A stretch of 53,412 nt of DNA, taken from contig CAIZES010000431.1 of NCBI GenBank assembly GCA_903932045.1, forward strand, positions 1 to 53,412. The letters are read 5' to 3'. The notes beneath the pieces were generated by a model that was not told where the DNA came from, did not search any database, and saw only the letters and a list, made by a program, of their open reading frames with translations. Shown here piece by piece: positions 1 through 9,235 of the stretch. The position numbers and the translations under genes were made by a program. Source of the DNA: an uncultured Silvanigrella sp. Its GTDB lineage: Bacteria > Bdellovibrionota_B > Oligoflexia > Silvanigrellales > Silvanigrellaceae. The first letter of the stretch is position 1, and the number at the start of each line of letters is the position of its first letter.

Positions 1-52
1 AGAAAATTCTATTCCGTATGAATCCTTAAAAAGTTTTGTCCACTCGGGAGAC

Positions 53-72
53 TTTTGGAATTCCTTCCAAAA
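53..72. repeat. 8-bp inverted repeat in the 3' flank of the first operon
   Basis: TTTTGGAA at 53-60 and TTCCAAAA at 65-72 form a perfect 8-bp stem with a 4-nt loop. It lies about 130 bp beyond the stop of the last minus-strand gene. No U-tract follows on either strand, so it is not a convincing intrinsic terminator. Nothing else is recognisable in 1-198. Confidence 0.4.
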
Positions 73-198
73 CTTTTGCGCCCTTCAAAACACCTAGCCA
101 TGTCGGTCCGAAGAGAAAAAAAATCCCGCCGACAAACATCTGAGAGTTTGGTTAGCATAAACTCAAAAAAATTGTGTTTGAAAAATATTCGCAAGAAA

Positions 199-1266
199 TC
201 AGTAGAGAGTCAGCGCAACGCCTCCAATATCGAGAATTCCCGCAATACGGACCCGACAAGACAACTCTCGCAGTTCTGATACATTTTCAATAACGGTTTT
301 GCACGAAAACGTGCGAAAGGAACGATCTTTATCCAGTCCGACAACTTCTCCAATTCGAATAGTATCAAGCACTCTGACACCATTTTCTGTCCAAACATGC
401 TCTAAATTTGATTGAAGGGAATGCGGGGCAACTATGGGTGTCCAACAACAAATTCGTTTTCCCAACCGAAGGTTTTCCTGAAGCACAGATCTTTGAAGCG
501 AATCCGAAATAGGACTCACAAGGTTTCGTTTTTCAACTTCGAAACCAAAAGAGGCTTGATTGGAAACCCAAACCGACAACAACGGAAATCCTTTTCCTCC
601 CGACAAAAAAGAAAGGAACAAGACAACCCAAAATCCAACGGGAAAAGGCAAAGAAAAGCGGTGCAGCGAAAACGTTTGCAAGAATCCATGACATCGCACT
701 TCACGCCACGGAACAGCTGCAACAATTCCAATCGCAACAGCAAAAAAACTTACGAAAGGCGCAACGGCCGGCAACAAGATTGCAAACGAAAATGAGGTTG
801 CCAGAACCAAGGAAAAACTTCTGACAAAACCTTGATATGCAGGGAACCGAATCAATTTTTCCCACCAGGGATCCCACAACGTTGAAAATGCAGTTGCAAC
901 CGCAACACAAAAAATCAACCACGATTTGGACCAAAATAAAAACGGAATCGAAAAGAAAAAAACATATTGCACCTGAAATTGTGCAACTGCTAGCGCAAGC
1001 CATTCTACCATTTTTCTGCGTTTCGCCAAATATTTGTACAGACCCTGCAGTTCTCGTTGACGCAAAGTTGTTCGTTCTAAAAAATCGATCCACAAAGAAA
1101 ACACAAACAAAACGAACCAAACGCCACCAGCAAAAACCAATAGACGCCAACCATGAGAAAAGTCGCGCGCGATGCGAATTCCAGAAAAGACAGCCCATAA
1201 AAAGGAAACAACGGGCAAAACAGGCTTCAAACGACGCAGCGCCGATGTCGAGATATCAAACCTCAT
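199..1266 (-). CDS. Polytopic membrane protein with C-terminal DUF2914-like domain
   Basis: A 355-residue protein with roughly six hydrophobic segments in its first 230 residues and a soluble C-terminal region. That region has the look of DUF2914: an H-x-W step (HVWTENG), a short strand pair, then RTFSCK near the end. DUF2914 proteins are mostly membrane-anchored and of unknown function, so no role is proposed. The ATG overlaps the end of the upstream pseudouridine synthase gene by 11 bp and is preceded by GAGGAAC, which supports the start and translational coupling. It is the last gene of the minus-strand operon that begins at 9052. Family assignment is by pattern only. Confidence 0.7.
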   Translation of the reverse strand: MRFDISTSALRRLKPVLPVVSFLWAVFSGIRIARDFSHGWRLLVFAGGVWFVLFVFSLWIDFLERTTLRQRELQGLYKYLAKRRKMVEWLALAVAQFQVQYVFFFSIPFLFWSKSWLIFCVAVATAFSTLWDPWWEKLIRFPAYQGFVRSFSLVLATSFSFAILLPAVAPFVSFFAVAIGIVAAVPWREVRCHGFLQTFSLHRFSLPFPVGFWVVLFLSFLSGGKGFPLLSVWVSNQASFGFEVEKRNLVSPISDSLQRSVLQENLRLGKRICCWTPIVAPHSLQSNLEHVWTENGVRVLDTIRIGEVVGLDKDRSFRTFSCKTVIENVSELRELSCRVRIAGILDIGGVALTLY

Positions 1267-2251
1267 TCATGTTCCTCAACGCTAACTCGCACTCTGTAAA
1301 ATCGGATGGCAACGGCGCTACCCACTGAAAATTGCCAACTCCAGGAATTTGCAACTGAAGCCGACTGGCATGAAGCATTTGCCGAAGCGCCATTTGAGCC
1401 GCAGAATGACCCATGATGTTGTTTGAATATGTTTTATCACCCAATATTGGGCATCCGATAGCCATAAGATGCACACGAATTTGATGGGTTCTTCCCGTTG
1501 CAGGAAAACACGTTATGGCAGACGCTTGAATTTTTCGAAAAACCTCCCGCACGCGGTAGTCAGTTTCCGCCAACTTCGCGTCCGCAGGACGCCGCGCGCC
1601 AAAGACCGGCATCCAAGCATTTTTTCGAGAGCGATCGGGCGCAATAGGATACGAGATTTTTCCTTCAGAACTCTTGGGAATGCAGAAACAAAGAGCTTCG
1701 TATTCTTTTTTTACACAACCATCGCGAAAAGCATCCTCTATTTTACGCTGCATATTTTTATTTCTGGCAATCATCATAATTCCTGAAGTATCTTTATCCA
1801 ACCGATGAACCAAGTGCAAATGAGCAAGAGGAAAGCGACTAGGATTTGAAGCGTGCAACGCATGCAAAATTGTATCCGTGGACGAAATCAATGTTGCCTG
1901 CGACGGAATGCCAGCGGGTTTATTAATGACAACAAAATCGTCGCACTCAAACAAAATAGCCTGCTGAAGTTTTTCCGCTCGGGCAGCAACATTTCCATGA
2001 GATACAAGAGATCCTGGTGCACCGTCGCTAGCTGATTGCTGTCTGCTTTCCCAAAAGAGCTCTATTTTATCGCCCAAACGAACCTGTTGTTTCGCAATCA
2101 AAATACGACGTTTATTACAATAAGCCCCACCAGCATCAATAATTTCCTTAATTTTTTTTCGACTCAAATCCGAAAACAAACTTGCAGCTGCAACATCAAA
2201 ACGAAAGCCCTGCAACTGAGGCGACACCACAGCCAAACGTGACGCAATCAT
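1256..2251 (-). CDS. RluA-family 23S rRNA/tRNA pseudouridine synthase
   Basis: A 331-residue protein that isomerises specific uridines in structured RNA to pseudouridine. Residues about 25-65 read as an S4 RNA-binding domain (LFSDLSRKKIKEIIDAGG). The catalytic domain follows, with the hallmark HRLDKDTSG at 149-157 (catalytic Asp about 152) and GRTHQIRVHL near 258. S4 plus catalytic domain is the RluC/RluD layout, but the exact target nucleotide cannot be told from sequence. GGAG sits 7 nt before the ATG. The gene lies inside the operon between a zinc-ribbon membrane protein and a DUF2914-like protein. Confidence 0.93.
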   Translation of the reverse strand: MIASRLAVVSPQLQGFRFDVAAASLFSDLSRKKIKEIIDAGGAYCNKRRILIAKQQVRLGDKIELFWESRQQSASDGAPGSLVSHGNVAARAEKLQQAILFECDDFVVINKPAGIPSQATLISSTDTILHALHASNPSRFPLAHLHLVHRLDKDTSGIMMIARNKNMQRKIEDAFRDGCVKKEYEALCFCIPKSSEGKISYPIAPDRSRKNAWMPVFGARRPADAKLAETDYRVREVFRKIQASAITCFPATGRTHQIRVHLMAIGCPILGDKTYSNNIMGHSAAQMALRQMLHASRLQLQIPGVGNFQWVAPLPSDFTECELALRNMNEV

Positions 2252-2293
2252 ATTTGCTCCACAAAAAAGCGAGGGACAGCCAAAACAAAAATA

Positions 2294-3382
2294 TTAAGCT
2301 TCGACCCCACTCCCTGCCCCATCGGCAAGATCAGATTCATTTGGCTCGTGCCTGAAAATACGAATCGCCGAAAGCACACTAATAAGTGCGAATACCACAA
2401 AGAGAACGAAAAACAAGGGATGCAAGAACACCGACAAAGTCAAACTCAAAAAGGACAGGCTCCCCGTAACAATTAAATTAGTCATAACTTTGTCTGCTGC
2501 GTTCAACGGAAGTTCCGCTTCCAGAACAGCCTCAGTAAACCCCTGCACCACCACCCTGCGCTCGCGTGCAGTTGTCAAAAATCGAAACGGGCTTTTTGGC
2601 GAGTACGCATAGCGAACTATCCAAAAAGGAACATGAATTAATTGAATGCCCACCACTTCAACTTCGGTACGATGATCATAAAGCGATCCAACCTTCAGTT
2701 TTGCAATTCTGCGATGATATTCCTGAATCTGATCTTTTGTGCGCGAAATTGCCAAGGACTCTTTGAGCTGAGTTCCCAACACAGGAAGACCATTGGAATG
2801 ATCAAACCGAAATGGCATTTTTTGATAGTGCACTGTTTCGTCTGACCCAGCCACTTTTCCTAAACTTTCATCAAACGGAAATCCGTCCCAATCAACAATA
2901 ATAGACTCACGCGGGTGATGAATGCGATCAAGCCCCCAGTGTTCTTTTAGAGCCTTGCGCGCCATAACAGCCCAACGATAACGCCGACTCAGTCGGCCAT
3001 CTTCATGTACAAACTTTGATCCATAATCGCTGAGCTTCACTTTGGGTGTTTCGGCCTTTTGGGTTTGTCCGCTCCAAAACGTATGGGCCTCACACGAAAC
3101 AACCCAAAACGGAACGCACACACCATATGATCCCAGCACACGAAATTCGTCTTTCATGTTCTCCACATGATGGTAGCGCGCCTCCATCCACTTGAAAAAA
3201 ATTTCGCTGACATGATCGCGATCCAATCTGTTTGGAATAATAAAATGATCACCAACGAGATCTTTTGTCCCATCGTCAAGATCGAGAGAGAAACTTGCCG
3301 AGCAATAAGGACACAGATGAATATAGTCATTGGGATTGTATTCAAACGATGCAGAACATCCAGCGCAAGTTATGTTGTACAT
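2294..3382 (-). CDS. Zinc-ribbon protein with C-terminal membrane hairpin
   Basis: A protein of about 362 residues. The N-terminus carries CAGC and CPYC some 20 residues apart, a zinc-ribbon knuckle pair. A long soluble middle follows, then two adjacent hydrophobic stretches near residues 300-345 (VTGSLSFLSLTLSVF and FFVLFVVFALISVLSAI), then a short acidic tail. It is therefore a membrane-anchored cytoplasmic protein. The frame is open upstream to 3442, but GGGAAG lies 6 nt before the ATG at 3382 and the ribbon begins right after it, so that start is preferred. I do not recognise the family. It sits between coaE and the pseudouridine synthase in the same operon. Confidence 0.75.
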   Translation of the reverse strand: MYNITCAGCSASFEYNPNDYIHLCPYCSASFSLDLDDGTKDLVGDHFIIPNRLDRDHVSEIFFKWMEARYHHVENMKDEFRVLGSYGVCVPFWVVSCEAHTFWSGQTQKAETPKVKLSDYGSKFVHEDGRLSRRYRWAVMARKALKEHWGLDRIHHPRESIIVDWDGFPFDESLGKVAGSDETVHYQKMPFRFDHSNGLPVLGTQLKESLAISRTKDQIQEYHRRIAKLKVGSLYDHRTEVEVVGIQLIHVPFWIVRYAYSPKSPFRFLTTARERRVVVQGFTEAVLEAELPLNAADKVMTNLIVTGSLSFLSLTLSVFLHPLFFVLFVVFALISVLSAIRIFRHEPNESDLADGAGSGVEA

Positions 3383-3492
3383 ATTTTCTTCCCACAAGAA
3401 CAAAGTCCAGTTCGCCGTAAACAGACAAACACACCACAGCACTATTCTATCAGGATAATGTTCTCACCAGGGGCATACTGAATGACACGGGG

Positions 3493-4110
3493 TCAAATTT
3501 CTAACTGGGCAAATTTCACACGCAAAACTTCCAGCGCTTTATTGAGTTCCACACTCAGCTCGTTTGTAGAGCCATCATTATTGACAATAACGTGGGCGCG
3601 TTTGCACTTTTGTGCATCGGGAATCTGTGAGGCCATTACAGCCTTCACCTGTGCCACTGTGAGTGCACGAGTTTGAGTCACTCGCTCGATGCGCACAGAT
3701 TCAGATGCACAGACTAACAAAATTGCGTCAAAATCTTTCTCGCGCTTTGTTTCAAATAACAACGCAAATTCGTAGAAAACCCAAGCATCGCGACTTGTGG
3801 GAGCTATTGCAGTAACGCGTTCCAGAAGAATTGCCTGAACCTCAGGATGAATGATTGACTCTAACACTTTACGCAAGCCTGCGTCGCGAAATATAGCCTC
3901 ACGAATACAATCTCTATTGAGTGAACCATCAGAAGAATAGCTTTCATTACCGAAAACAGATTTTACACGCTGAATAATATGTGAACGAACAAACGCTTCG
4001 TGAGCTAGTAAGTCGGCATCAATAATTGCATAACCTGCAGTCTTAAGTATTTTTCCAACCGCAGACTTTCCTGAACCAATACCACCGGTAACGGCGATCA
4101 GACGATGCAT
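3493..4110 (-). CDS. coaE: Dephospho-CoA kinase
   Basis: A 205-residue protein catalysing the last step of coenzyme A synthesis, ATP-dependent phosphorylation of the 3'-OH of dephospho-CoA. The P-loop GGIGSGKS is at residues 9-16. The DADLLAHE segment (about 32-39) matches the CoaE dephospho-CoA-binding motif D-AD-AH, and HPEV near 100 is also typical. Length is that of the family. The gene starts 6 nt after the stop of the RHH/Asn-rich gene, with AGGAAAT upstream of the ATG. Confidence 0.95.
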   Translation of the reverse strand: MHRLIAVTGGIGSGKSAVGKILKTAGYAIIDADLLAHEAFVRSHIIQRVKSVFGNESYSSDGSLNRDCIREAIFRDAGLRKVLESIIHPEVQAILLERVTAIAPTSRDAWVFYEFALLFETKREKDFDAILLVCASESVRIERVTQTRALTVAQVKAVMASQIPDAQKCKRAHVIVNNDGSTNELSVELNKALEVLRVKFAQLEI

Positions 4111-4116
4111 AGATGA

Positions 4117-4788
4117 CTATTTCCTGCGCGGATCAAAGCGACTGTTTTGGTTTCCATTACTATTGCCGTTACTATTGCCGTTAGCATTACCGTTTGCGTT
4201 GTTGTTATAGCGATTGCCGCCCTGATAACCTGGCCTATTAAATTTTCGGTTATTATTGTTGCCATTACCATTATTGTTATTATACCGACGCTGGTTTCCG
4301 TTACCGTAATTTTGATTTCCATTCGCATTGTAATGGTGAGACAACTTCGGTGCCTGATATCCATCAGCCTCAGGGGGAACGTAGCCCGTACGAGTCATGA
4401 GATGACTTGGAGTTGGTCGCGAAGCATCCTCAAACGCTCGGCGAGTAACACCTTCAGCAATAAGTTCAAGAACAAAATCTTCAGGACTTACGCCTTCCAT
4501 GCGCGCAACCTGACGAACTTGATTCATCAGCGTGTAACTAAACGCTACAGTCATTTGATTTGAACCCGGTGCAGCGGCGTTCTCTTCGCCACAATCCTCT
4601 TCTTCATATTCTTCGTAATTATCATAACCTTCTTCATATTCGCCGTTACAGGCACCATCGGAATGATTCTCGAGTGACAATTCCGCTGGGCTTTCATCCT
4701 CAGCAGCTCCGTTTTGAACTGGCTGATTTTGAGAGGATTGAGAATCACGGGACAACAAGACTCGTGTACGATACGAAGAAAGGATCAC
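4117..4788 (-). CDS. Ribbon-helix-helix-like protein with acidic N-terminus and Asn-rich low-complexity tail
   Basis: A 223-residue protein in three parts. Residues about 20-75 are Glu/Asp/Tyr-rich. Residues about 78-118 (MTVAFSYTLMNQVRQVARM, then SPEDFVLELIAEGVTRR) have the strand-helix-turn-helix pattern of ribbon-helix-helix DNA-binding domains. Residues about 150-223 are almost only Asn, Gly, Gln, Arg and Tyr, resembling prion-like or RNA-binding disordered tails. Part of the tail is encoded by a 12-bp tandem repeat. The start is GTG at 4788; no better start is seen and the SD is weak (TGGGG). It sits between era and coaE. Function is unknown; DNA/RNA binding with condensate-like behaviour is inference. 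Confidence 0.75.
   Translation of the reverse strand: MILSSYRTRVLLSRDSQSSQNQPVQNGAAEDESPAELSLENHSDGACNGEYEEGYDNYEEYEEEDCGEENAAAPGSNQMTVAFSYTLMNQVRQVARMEGVSPEDFVLELIAEGVTRRAFEDASRPTPSHLMTRTGYVPPEADGYQAPKLSHHYNANGNQNYGNGNQRRYNNNNGNGNNNNRKFNRPGYQGGNRYNNNANGNANGNSNGNSNGNQNSRFDPRRK
4159..4206. repeat. 12-bp tandem repeat coding for the Asn/Gly/Ser tail
   Basis: ACTATTGCCGTT occurs twice in tandem (4159-4170, 4171-4182), followed by two diverged 12-bp units to 4206. On the coding strand each unit gives an Asn-Gly-Asn-Ser type tetrapeptide. The period is a multiple of three, so copy-number change would keep the reading frame. Confidence 0.8.
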
Positions 4789-4928
4789 AGATGAACCCCA
4801 AAAAAATAGATTGAAGAAACTCTTATGGCCGTTGGCCTAGACGAGAACAAAGAAATCAAACACAGCTTTATGCCGCTTATTTACCCAACAACCATAGCAG
4901 AAGCCGTGGGTCGGAAGCAAGGGGTATA

Positions 4929-5876
4929 TCAGCCATCACTCTCTAGGGCAGCATATTCAGCAAGCAAACGATCGTCGTCAAGCCAACCTTCCTGGACCTT
5001 CACAAAAAGTTCCAAATGAACTTTGCCGCCAAGATGCTTTTCCAAGCCCAAACGGGCCTCAGTACCAATCTCACGCAAACGCGACCCCTTCTTTCCAATA
5101 ACAATGCCTTTGTGAGTATCACGATGCACAATAATTGTTGCAGCAATACGAACAATCTTAGTGTCAGACTCAAAGGAATCAACTCGCACTGCACAACTAT
5201 ATGGGAGTTCCTGACCTAGCTGCCGAAACAATTGTTCCCTTATAATTTCTCCACACAAAAAACGCTGGGGTCTGTCGGTCAGGTCGTCTGCTTCAAACAG
5301 CCATTCTGCCTCGGGCATAAAATGAGCCAAATAAATTCGCAGATCTTTAACTTCTTGAGGTCTTTTTGCTGAAACCATATAAACATTTTCTTGCACTATT
5401 TTTTCTGCAGCTCCAGGAACAGCATCAACCACTTCTTTCACTCTATTGTCAATTTCCGAACTAGAGGCAAACACCACATCCTTTTTGACACTATCAACCT
5501 TTGTAACAAGAACAACAACTTTTCCCTTTGTACGTTCCAATACACCTTTCAAATAACGCGTGTCGTCAATGGTCCAACCGCGTTCAACATCAACCAAGTA
5601 ACAAGCAATGCTTGCGTCTTCAAGTGATGCCCATGCAGTCCGGTTCATAGCACGATGTATTCGCGGCAACCCCTCGGCTTTGTGCATCCCGGGGGTATCC
5701 AAAAAAATAAGTTGCGACTCTAACTCTTCGTCAGTAAAAACACCCAAAATTCGATTTCTGGTTGTTTGAGGTTTAGAACTCACCACCGACACTTTCGCAC
5801 TCAACAACGCATTCAAGAGTGTGCTTTTGCCAGCGTTGGGTCTGCCCACGAGCGCAACGTATCCGCATTTCTTCAT
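4929..5876 (-). CDS. era: GTPase Era
   Basis: A 315-residue essential GTPase that binds the 3' end of 16S rRNA and assists 30S assembly. G motifs are clear: GRPNAGKST (11-19), DTPG (60-63), TKVD (125-128) and SAK (169-171). The C-terminal third is a KH domain containing VIGKKGSRLREIG and ending in the usual LFVKVQEGW segment. GGAAGGAT precedes the ATG. The start lies 2 nt after the rnc stop, giving the common rnc-era pair. The 140-bp spacer downstream (4789-4928) holds no gene I can support. Confidence 0.97.
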   Translation of the reverse strand: MKKCGYVALVGRPNAGKSTLLNALLSAKVSVVSSKPQTTRNRILGVFTDEELESQLIFLDTPGMHKAEGLPRIHRAMNRTAWASLEDASIACYLVDVERGWTIDDTRYLKGVLERTKGKVVVLVTKVDSVKKDVVFASSSEIDNRVKEVVDAVPGAAEKIVQENVYMVSAKRPQEVKDLRIYLAHFMPEAEWLFEADDLTDRPQRFLCGEIIREQLFRQLGQELPYSCAVRVDSFESDTKIVRIAATIIVHRDTHKGIVIGKKGSRLREIGTEARLGLEKHLGGKVHLELFVKVQEGWLDDDRLLAEYAALESDG

Positions 5877-5878
5877 AT

Positions 5879-6703
5879 TTATCCTTCCTCAGAATAGAGC
5901 TTTACCATTTCGGCTGTAAGCTCTCCAGAATCAACCATATTCACTAATTTTTGTGCAACAATTTTTGACGCAACACGCTTATTGGGAGCTAAAGCACGCG
6001 CGACTTCGGTTCTCCCAAGGAAACCACCCACAATAAATTCAGTTTTTTCGGGAGTGCTCTCAGTGCCAATAACTCTATAAACAGGCGGATTACCCACTAT
6101 GCCCTGCACCCACTGCTGAAAACGACTCTTGGCATCAAATTTTTGTAAGATATCATTTCCTAGAAGAACATCTTGCACAAAAATACCCCGGAGCCATGCC
6201 CACGTTGCATCGGACCCCGCATCCAAAAGCATTGCCGCTGTAACAGCCTCAAAGGCATCAGCAAGAATACTCTCCCGCTGATGTCCCGCCTGCATGCTTT
6301 CGCCTTTTCCAAGAATGAGCATATCGCCCATCCCAATGGCTTTTGATTTTTGTGCCAATGACTCTGTTCCAACAATGGCTGCTCGCAATTTTGAAAGTTC
6401 GCCTTCTTGCCACCCAGGATGCGCAATCATGGACTCAACGGCAACAAAGTAACTTAAGAATGCGTCACCCAGGAATTCAAGTCGCTCATTTGAATACACG
6501 CCCCGTTTATCAAGAGGCCAATGAACTAAAGAAGATCTATGAATAAGAGAAACACGAGCCACATTGCGATCGCGATAAACATGCCCCTGAACGGAAGACA
6601 GTTGATCCACGAAATCATCAATTTTTGGAAACACTTTGGAAATCTTGGCGGCATCCAGCCCACGCAGACTTTCCAAAATTTCCCGGCCACGTTCATCAAA
6701 CAT
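5879..6703 (-). CDS. rnc: Ribonuclease III
   Basis: A double-strand-specific RNase that processes rRNA precursors and other duplex RNAs. The signature NERLEFLGD lies at about residues 72-80. The second acidic pair of the active site is in ILADAFEAV (about 147-155, Asp/Glu). A double-stranded-RNA-binding domain occupies the last 80 residues. At 274 residues it is slightly longer than E. coli RNase III because of an N-terminal extension of about 35 residues. A TTG at 6709 is possible, but GAGAG lies 6 nt before the ATG at 6703, which is chosen. Coupled to era downstream. Confidence 0.95.
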   Translation of the reverse strand: MFDERGREILESLRGLDAAKISKVFPKIDDFVDQLSSVQGHVYRDRNVARVSLIHRSSLVHWPLDKRGVYSNERLEFLGDAFLSYFVAVESMIAHPGWQEGELSKLRAAIVGTESLAQKSKAIGMGDMLILGKGESMQAGHQRESILADAFEAVTAAMLLDAGSDATWAWLRGIFVQDVLLGNDILQKFDAKSRFQQWVQGIVGNPPVYRVIGTESTPEKTEFIVGGFLGRTEVARALAPNKRVASKIVAQKLVNMVDSGELTAEMVKLYSEEG

Positions 6704-6705
6704 AA

Positions 6706-7173
6706 TCAACTCTCAGATGAAATTTTTTCAATGACGTGATCACCGTATCCCTCTTCTTCGAAGAGTTTTTCAGCTTCGCGCTCAAGCTTTACGTTGCGAA
6801 CAAAACCACGTACAAAAAACTCGACACCCTCGCAGGTATGTTTGCTCCAGTCGATGGGAAAAAACGTATCACGACCGTCTGAAAGATACTCGTGCCAATA
6901 CACGTCAAGATAGTCCAACATTAAATACGCCACATCACTGGGGTCACGATCATTGGCGCTATCTACCGGATAAACGCACTCAATGGGATACTCAATAGAT
7001 CCATCTTTTTTGCGTAAATTAATCTGAATCTGAATTTGATCCAAATTACGACCCGACTCCACCAAAAATTCTTCACCTTCCAGAAAAGGCGAATGTTTTT
7101 TTTCCAACAGCTCGGAAATAGATGCGGTTGTTTCGTCGCTCCAAACCTTTTGTAACGATGCTTTTACATACAT
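6706..7173 (-). CDS. Conserved-looking small acidic protein, family not recognised
   Basis: A 155-residue acidic protein without signal peptide or membrane segment. It looks globular, with a strand-rich centre (QIQIQINLRKKDGS), an acidic helix (DVAYLMLDYLDVYWHEYLSDGRD) and a C-terminal helix rich in Glu. The frame stays open to 7281, but that would run into the upstream gene; the ATG at 7173 lies just after that gene's stop. Sandwiched with tight spacing between the DUF6178-like gene and rnc, so it is probably co-transcribed. No function is proposed. Confidence 0.75.
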   Translation of the reverse strand: MYVKASLQKVWSDETTASISELLEKKHSPFLEGEEFLVESGRNLDQIQIQINLRKKDGSIEYPIECVYPVDSANDRDPSDVAYLMLDYLDVYWHEYLSDGRDTFFPIDWSKHTCEGVEFFVRGFVRNVKLEREAEKLFEEEGYGDHVIEKISSES

Positions 7174-7189
7174 GAGTTTCTTCAAGCTA

Positions 7190-9052
7190 TCACCCCATAA
7201 CATCCATGCGCGAAAGATTAGCAACAAACTCCTTTGCGTTATCAACATCGCGCATCGACTCAAAAGCACGACGCGTTGCACTTGCAGTTGTCACATGAGC
7301 GCGCTCCGACAACACCTCAGGATACAAAGGAACACGGTTTACCAAAGTGGCAACCACATGAAAAACGGGAGCCGAAATTCGTGACTCAATTTCTGAAAGC
7401 CAACTTCGAGCACCTGCAAAATGCTGTTCCTGAACCAAAACACTGAGCTTTGATTTGCCTCGCAAGAGATCGAGAACATCCTTCGCGGCCGATGTGGCAA
7501 GTGCGTCTTCAAACGCCACAGCACACGAATTTGCAACGTCGGAAAGGAGGCTCCAACCTAACTGGAACAAAAATTCTGGTCCAACAAGTTCAACAATCCG
7601 TGAACCATTCACAATATTTTCCGAACTTCCATTTTCGTCAGAAAAAACTGCAGAAAAACCGAAATCCCGAGGACAAGACAACACAAATTCCAAACCCAAA
7701 TTCAAGCTTCCACGAACCACTGCCAATGCTCGTTCTTGAGAATCGGCATCCTTTGAAGTGGAGGATCCCGAAAGAAACATGTTTGAAACACGCGCCAGAC
7801 GAGCCTTCAAATTCACACATTCAGCAGGATTTTCCTCTGAAATGTGCGCAAAAACTTTCTCAACCAAAAGACGATGAGAACGAAATTCGCGCTGACCCGC
7901 CGCATCAAGGCGCAACAACAATGTCTTTGTTTTAGCAACGATGCCTGCAATTGCTTCTTCCATTAGGGCTTCATCTTCAACAAAATATTCGGGCGCAAAC
8001 TGCGCACCTTCAGTGATGCGAAGAAGACCTTCAGAACCAACAGAATCTTCAATGGCATGAATAGCAAGCTCTGGTTCCATGGATCCCAGTAGAGCGCCAA
8101 TGTCGGCGGTGAGATCGGCAAGTGCCTCCTCATCAAGAACATCATTCGCATCAAATTCATCGTCGCTATTTTTTGTATTCACACGTTCGCGATAGGCACG
8201 CTTTGCACTTTCCAATGCCACCGCTTTTGAAATTTCAACACGCAAAGTTTCTGTTTTGCGAGGACGAAGAATAGAACGAGCTTCGTCTGCCGGAACAAAT
8301 CCAGCATCAGCCATCCGCCCTTCACGCCACTTTGTAGCATTTTCCAACGATTCAGAACGCACCAACATGGCAGCATGCGACAAAACCGAGCCGGCCCATT
8401 TGATATCGACTCCATAAAGTGCATCAATAACCTGCTTTATCACTTCAAAGCTTTCGGGATTACCGTCCTTAACACGCAAGTGAAAACGTCCATCAATTGC
8501 TGTCCAATAGTCATCGTGCGCTTCTACATCAAAGCGACTTAACCCTTCCACTTGAATATCAAGTAGCTTTGTGAGGATAAGAACAAGGCTTTCTTCTTCA
8601 AAATCGGAAAGACGCTCGGCCGCAAATTGAGGGCCAATTTCGAGCCACCGCCGAAACCACTGCACAAGACACGAACCGGAAACGTCCTCAACACTGGAAT
8701 CAGAGTCGTATTCCCACATTTCGTAGTCCATAAAACGGACCAATTGCTTTCCGCGAATCCATTCTATGATTTCAAGAGAATCGTCCATTCCATGAGCCAT
8801 AAGACTTCGGTGAAGCAGTTGTGCAGGCAAAGCCTGTACCAAAAAAGGCAAATCACGCTGCTGAATAAGCCAATCAACACTGATAACGCGTGGCGAAACA
8901 GCAGAATCGGTGGCAGGCTTCCACGGCATATTGCGAAGGCCGAGTGCATTTCCCAAGTCAACTTCACGCGAAAGCGCGCTCAGAGAATGCAAATTTTTGT
9001 CTGCCGAAGCCGGGGCATCGCCGGACAAAAAAGGGTGAGAGCGAAGGTTCAT
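7190..9052 (-). CDS. DUF6178-like protein
   Basis: A 620-residue cytoplasmic, mostly helical protein. The pattern near residues 60-160 (PFLVQALPAQLLHRSLMAHG, an LVRFMDYEMWEYD segment, then an LxIGPQFAAERL stretch) resembles DUF6178, a delta-proteobacterial family of unknown function whose members share an L-V-x-x-L-P start and a D-x-x-x-W core. The family call is from memory of the pattern and is moderate. AGGAG lies 6 nt before the ATG. It is the first gene of the minus-strand operon that continues through rnc, era and coaE, so promoters for both directions should lie in 9053-9235. Confidence 0.75.
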   Translation of the reverse strand: MNLRSHPFLSGDAPASADKNLHSLSALSREVDLGNALGLRNMPWKPATDSAVSPRVISVDWLIQQRDLPFLVQALPAQLLHRSLMAHGMDDSLEIIEWIRGKQLVRFMDYEMWEYDSDSSVEDVSGSCLVQWFRRWLEIGPQFAAERLSDFEEESLVLILTKLLDIQVEGLSRFDVEAHDDYWTAIDGRFHLRVKDGNPESFEVIKQVIDALYGVDIKWAGSVLSHAAMLVRSESLENATKWREGRMADAGFVPADEARSILRPRKTETLRVEISKAVALESAKRAYRERVNTKNSDDEFDANDVLDEEALADLTADIGALLGSMEPELAIHAIEDSVGSEGLLRITEGAQFAPEYFVEDEALMEEAIAGIVAKTKTLLLRLDAAGQREFRSHRLLVEKVFAHISEENPAECVNLKARLARVSNMFLSGSSTSKDADSQERALAVVRGSLNLGLEFVLSCPRDFGFSAVFSDENGSSENIVNGSRIVELVGPEFLFQLGWSLLSDVANSCAVAFEDALATSAAKDVLDLLRGKSKLSVLVQEQHFAGARSWLSEIESRISAPVFHVVATLVNRVPLYPEVLSERAHVTTASATRRAFESMRDVDNAKEFVANLSRMDVMG

Positions 9053-9235
9053 GATCTCTCCTGTTAATGCTTATGGTGGCAAACCAACATGACGGGAGAT
9101 TGGCATGCCCCTAAAAAGCGACAAAATCAAGAAGTTTTCGCAGTGTCGCCAATCCAACACATGCCTTGATTTGGCCAACCCATCAACGCTATTGTTTAAA
9201 GTGACGATCGGTCTGTCCAAGGAGTACCATAGCCC

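Noticed and set aside
9-279. Short overlapping frames at the left window edge
   Set aside because: No SD, no recognisable motif and poor composition; probably the non-coding 3' flank of the first operon.
4147-4563. Hydrophobic 138-codon plus-strand frame opposite the RHH/Asn-rich gene
   Set aside because: Its Ile/Val richness is simply the complement of Asn/Gly codons in the repeat tail. It has no SD and lies in an operon read the other way.
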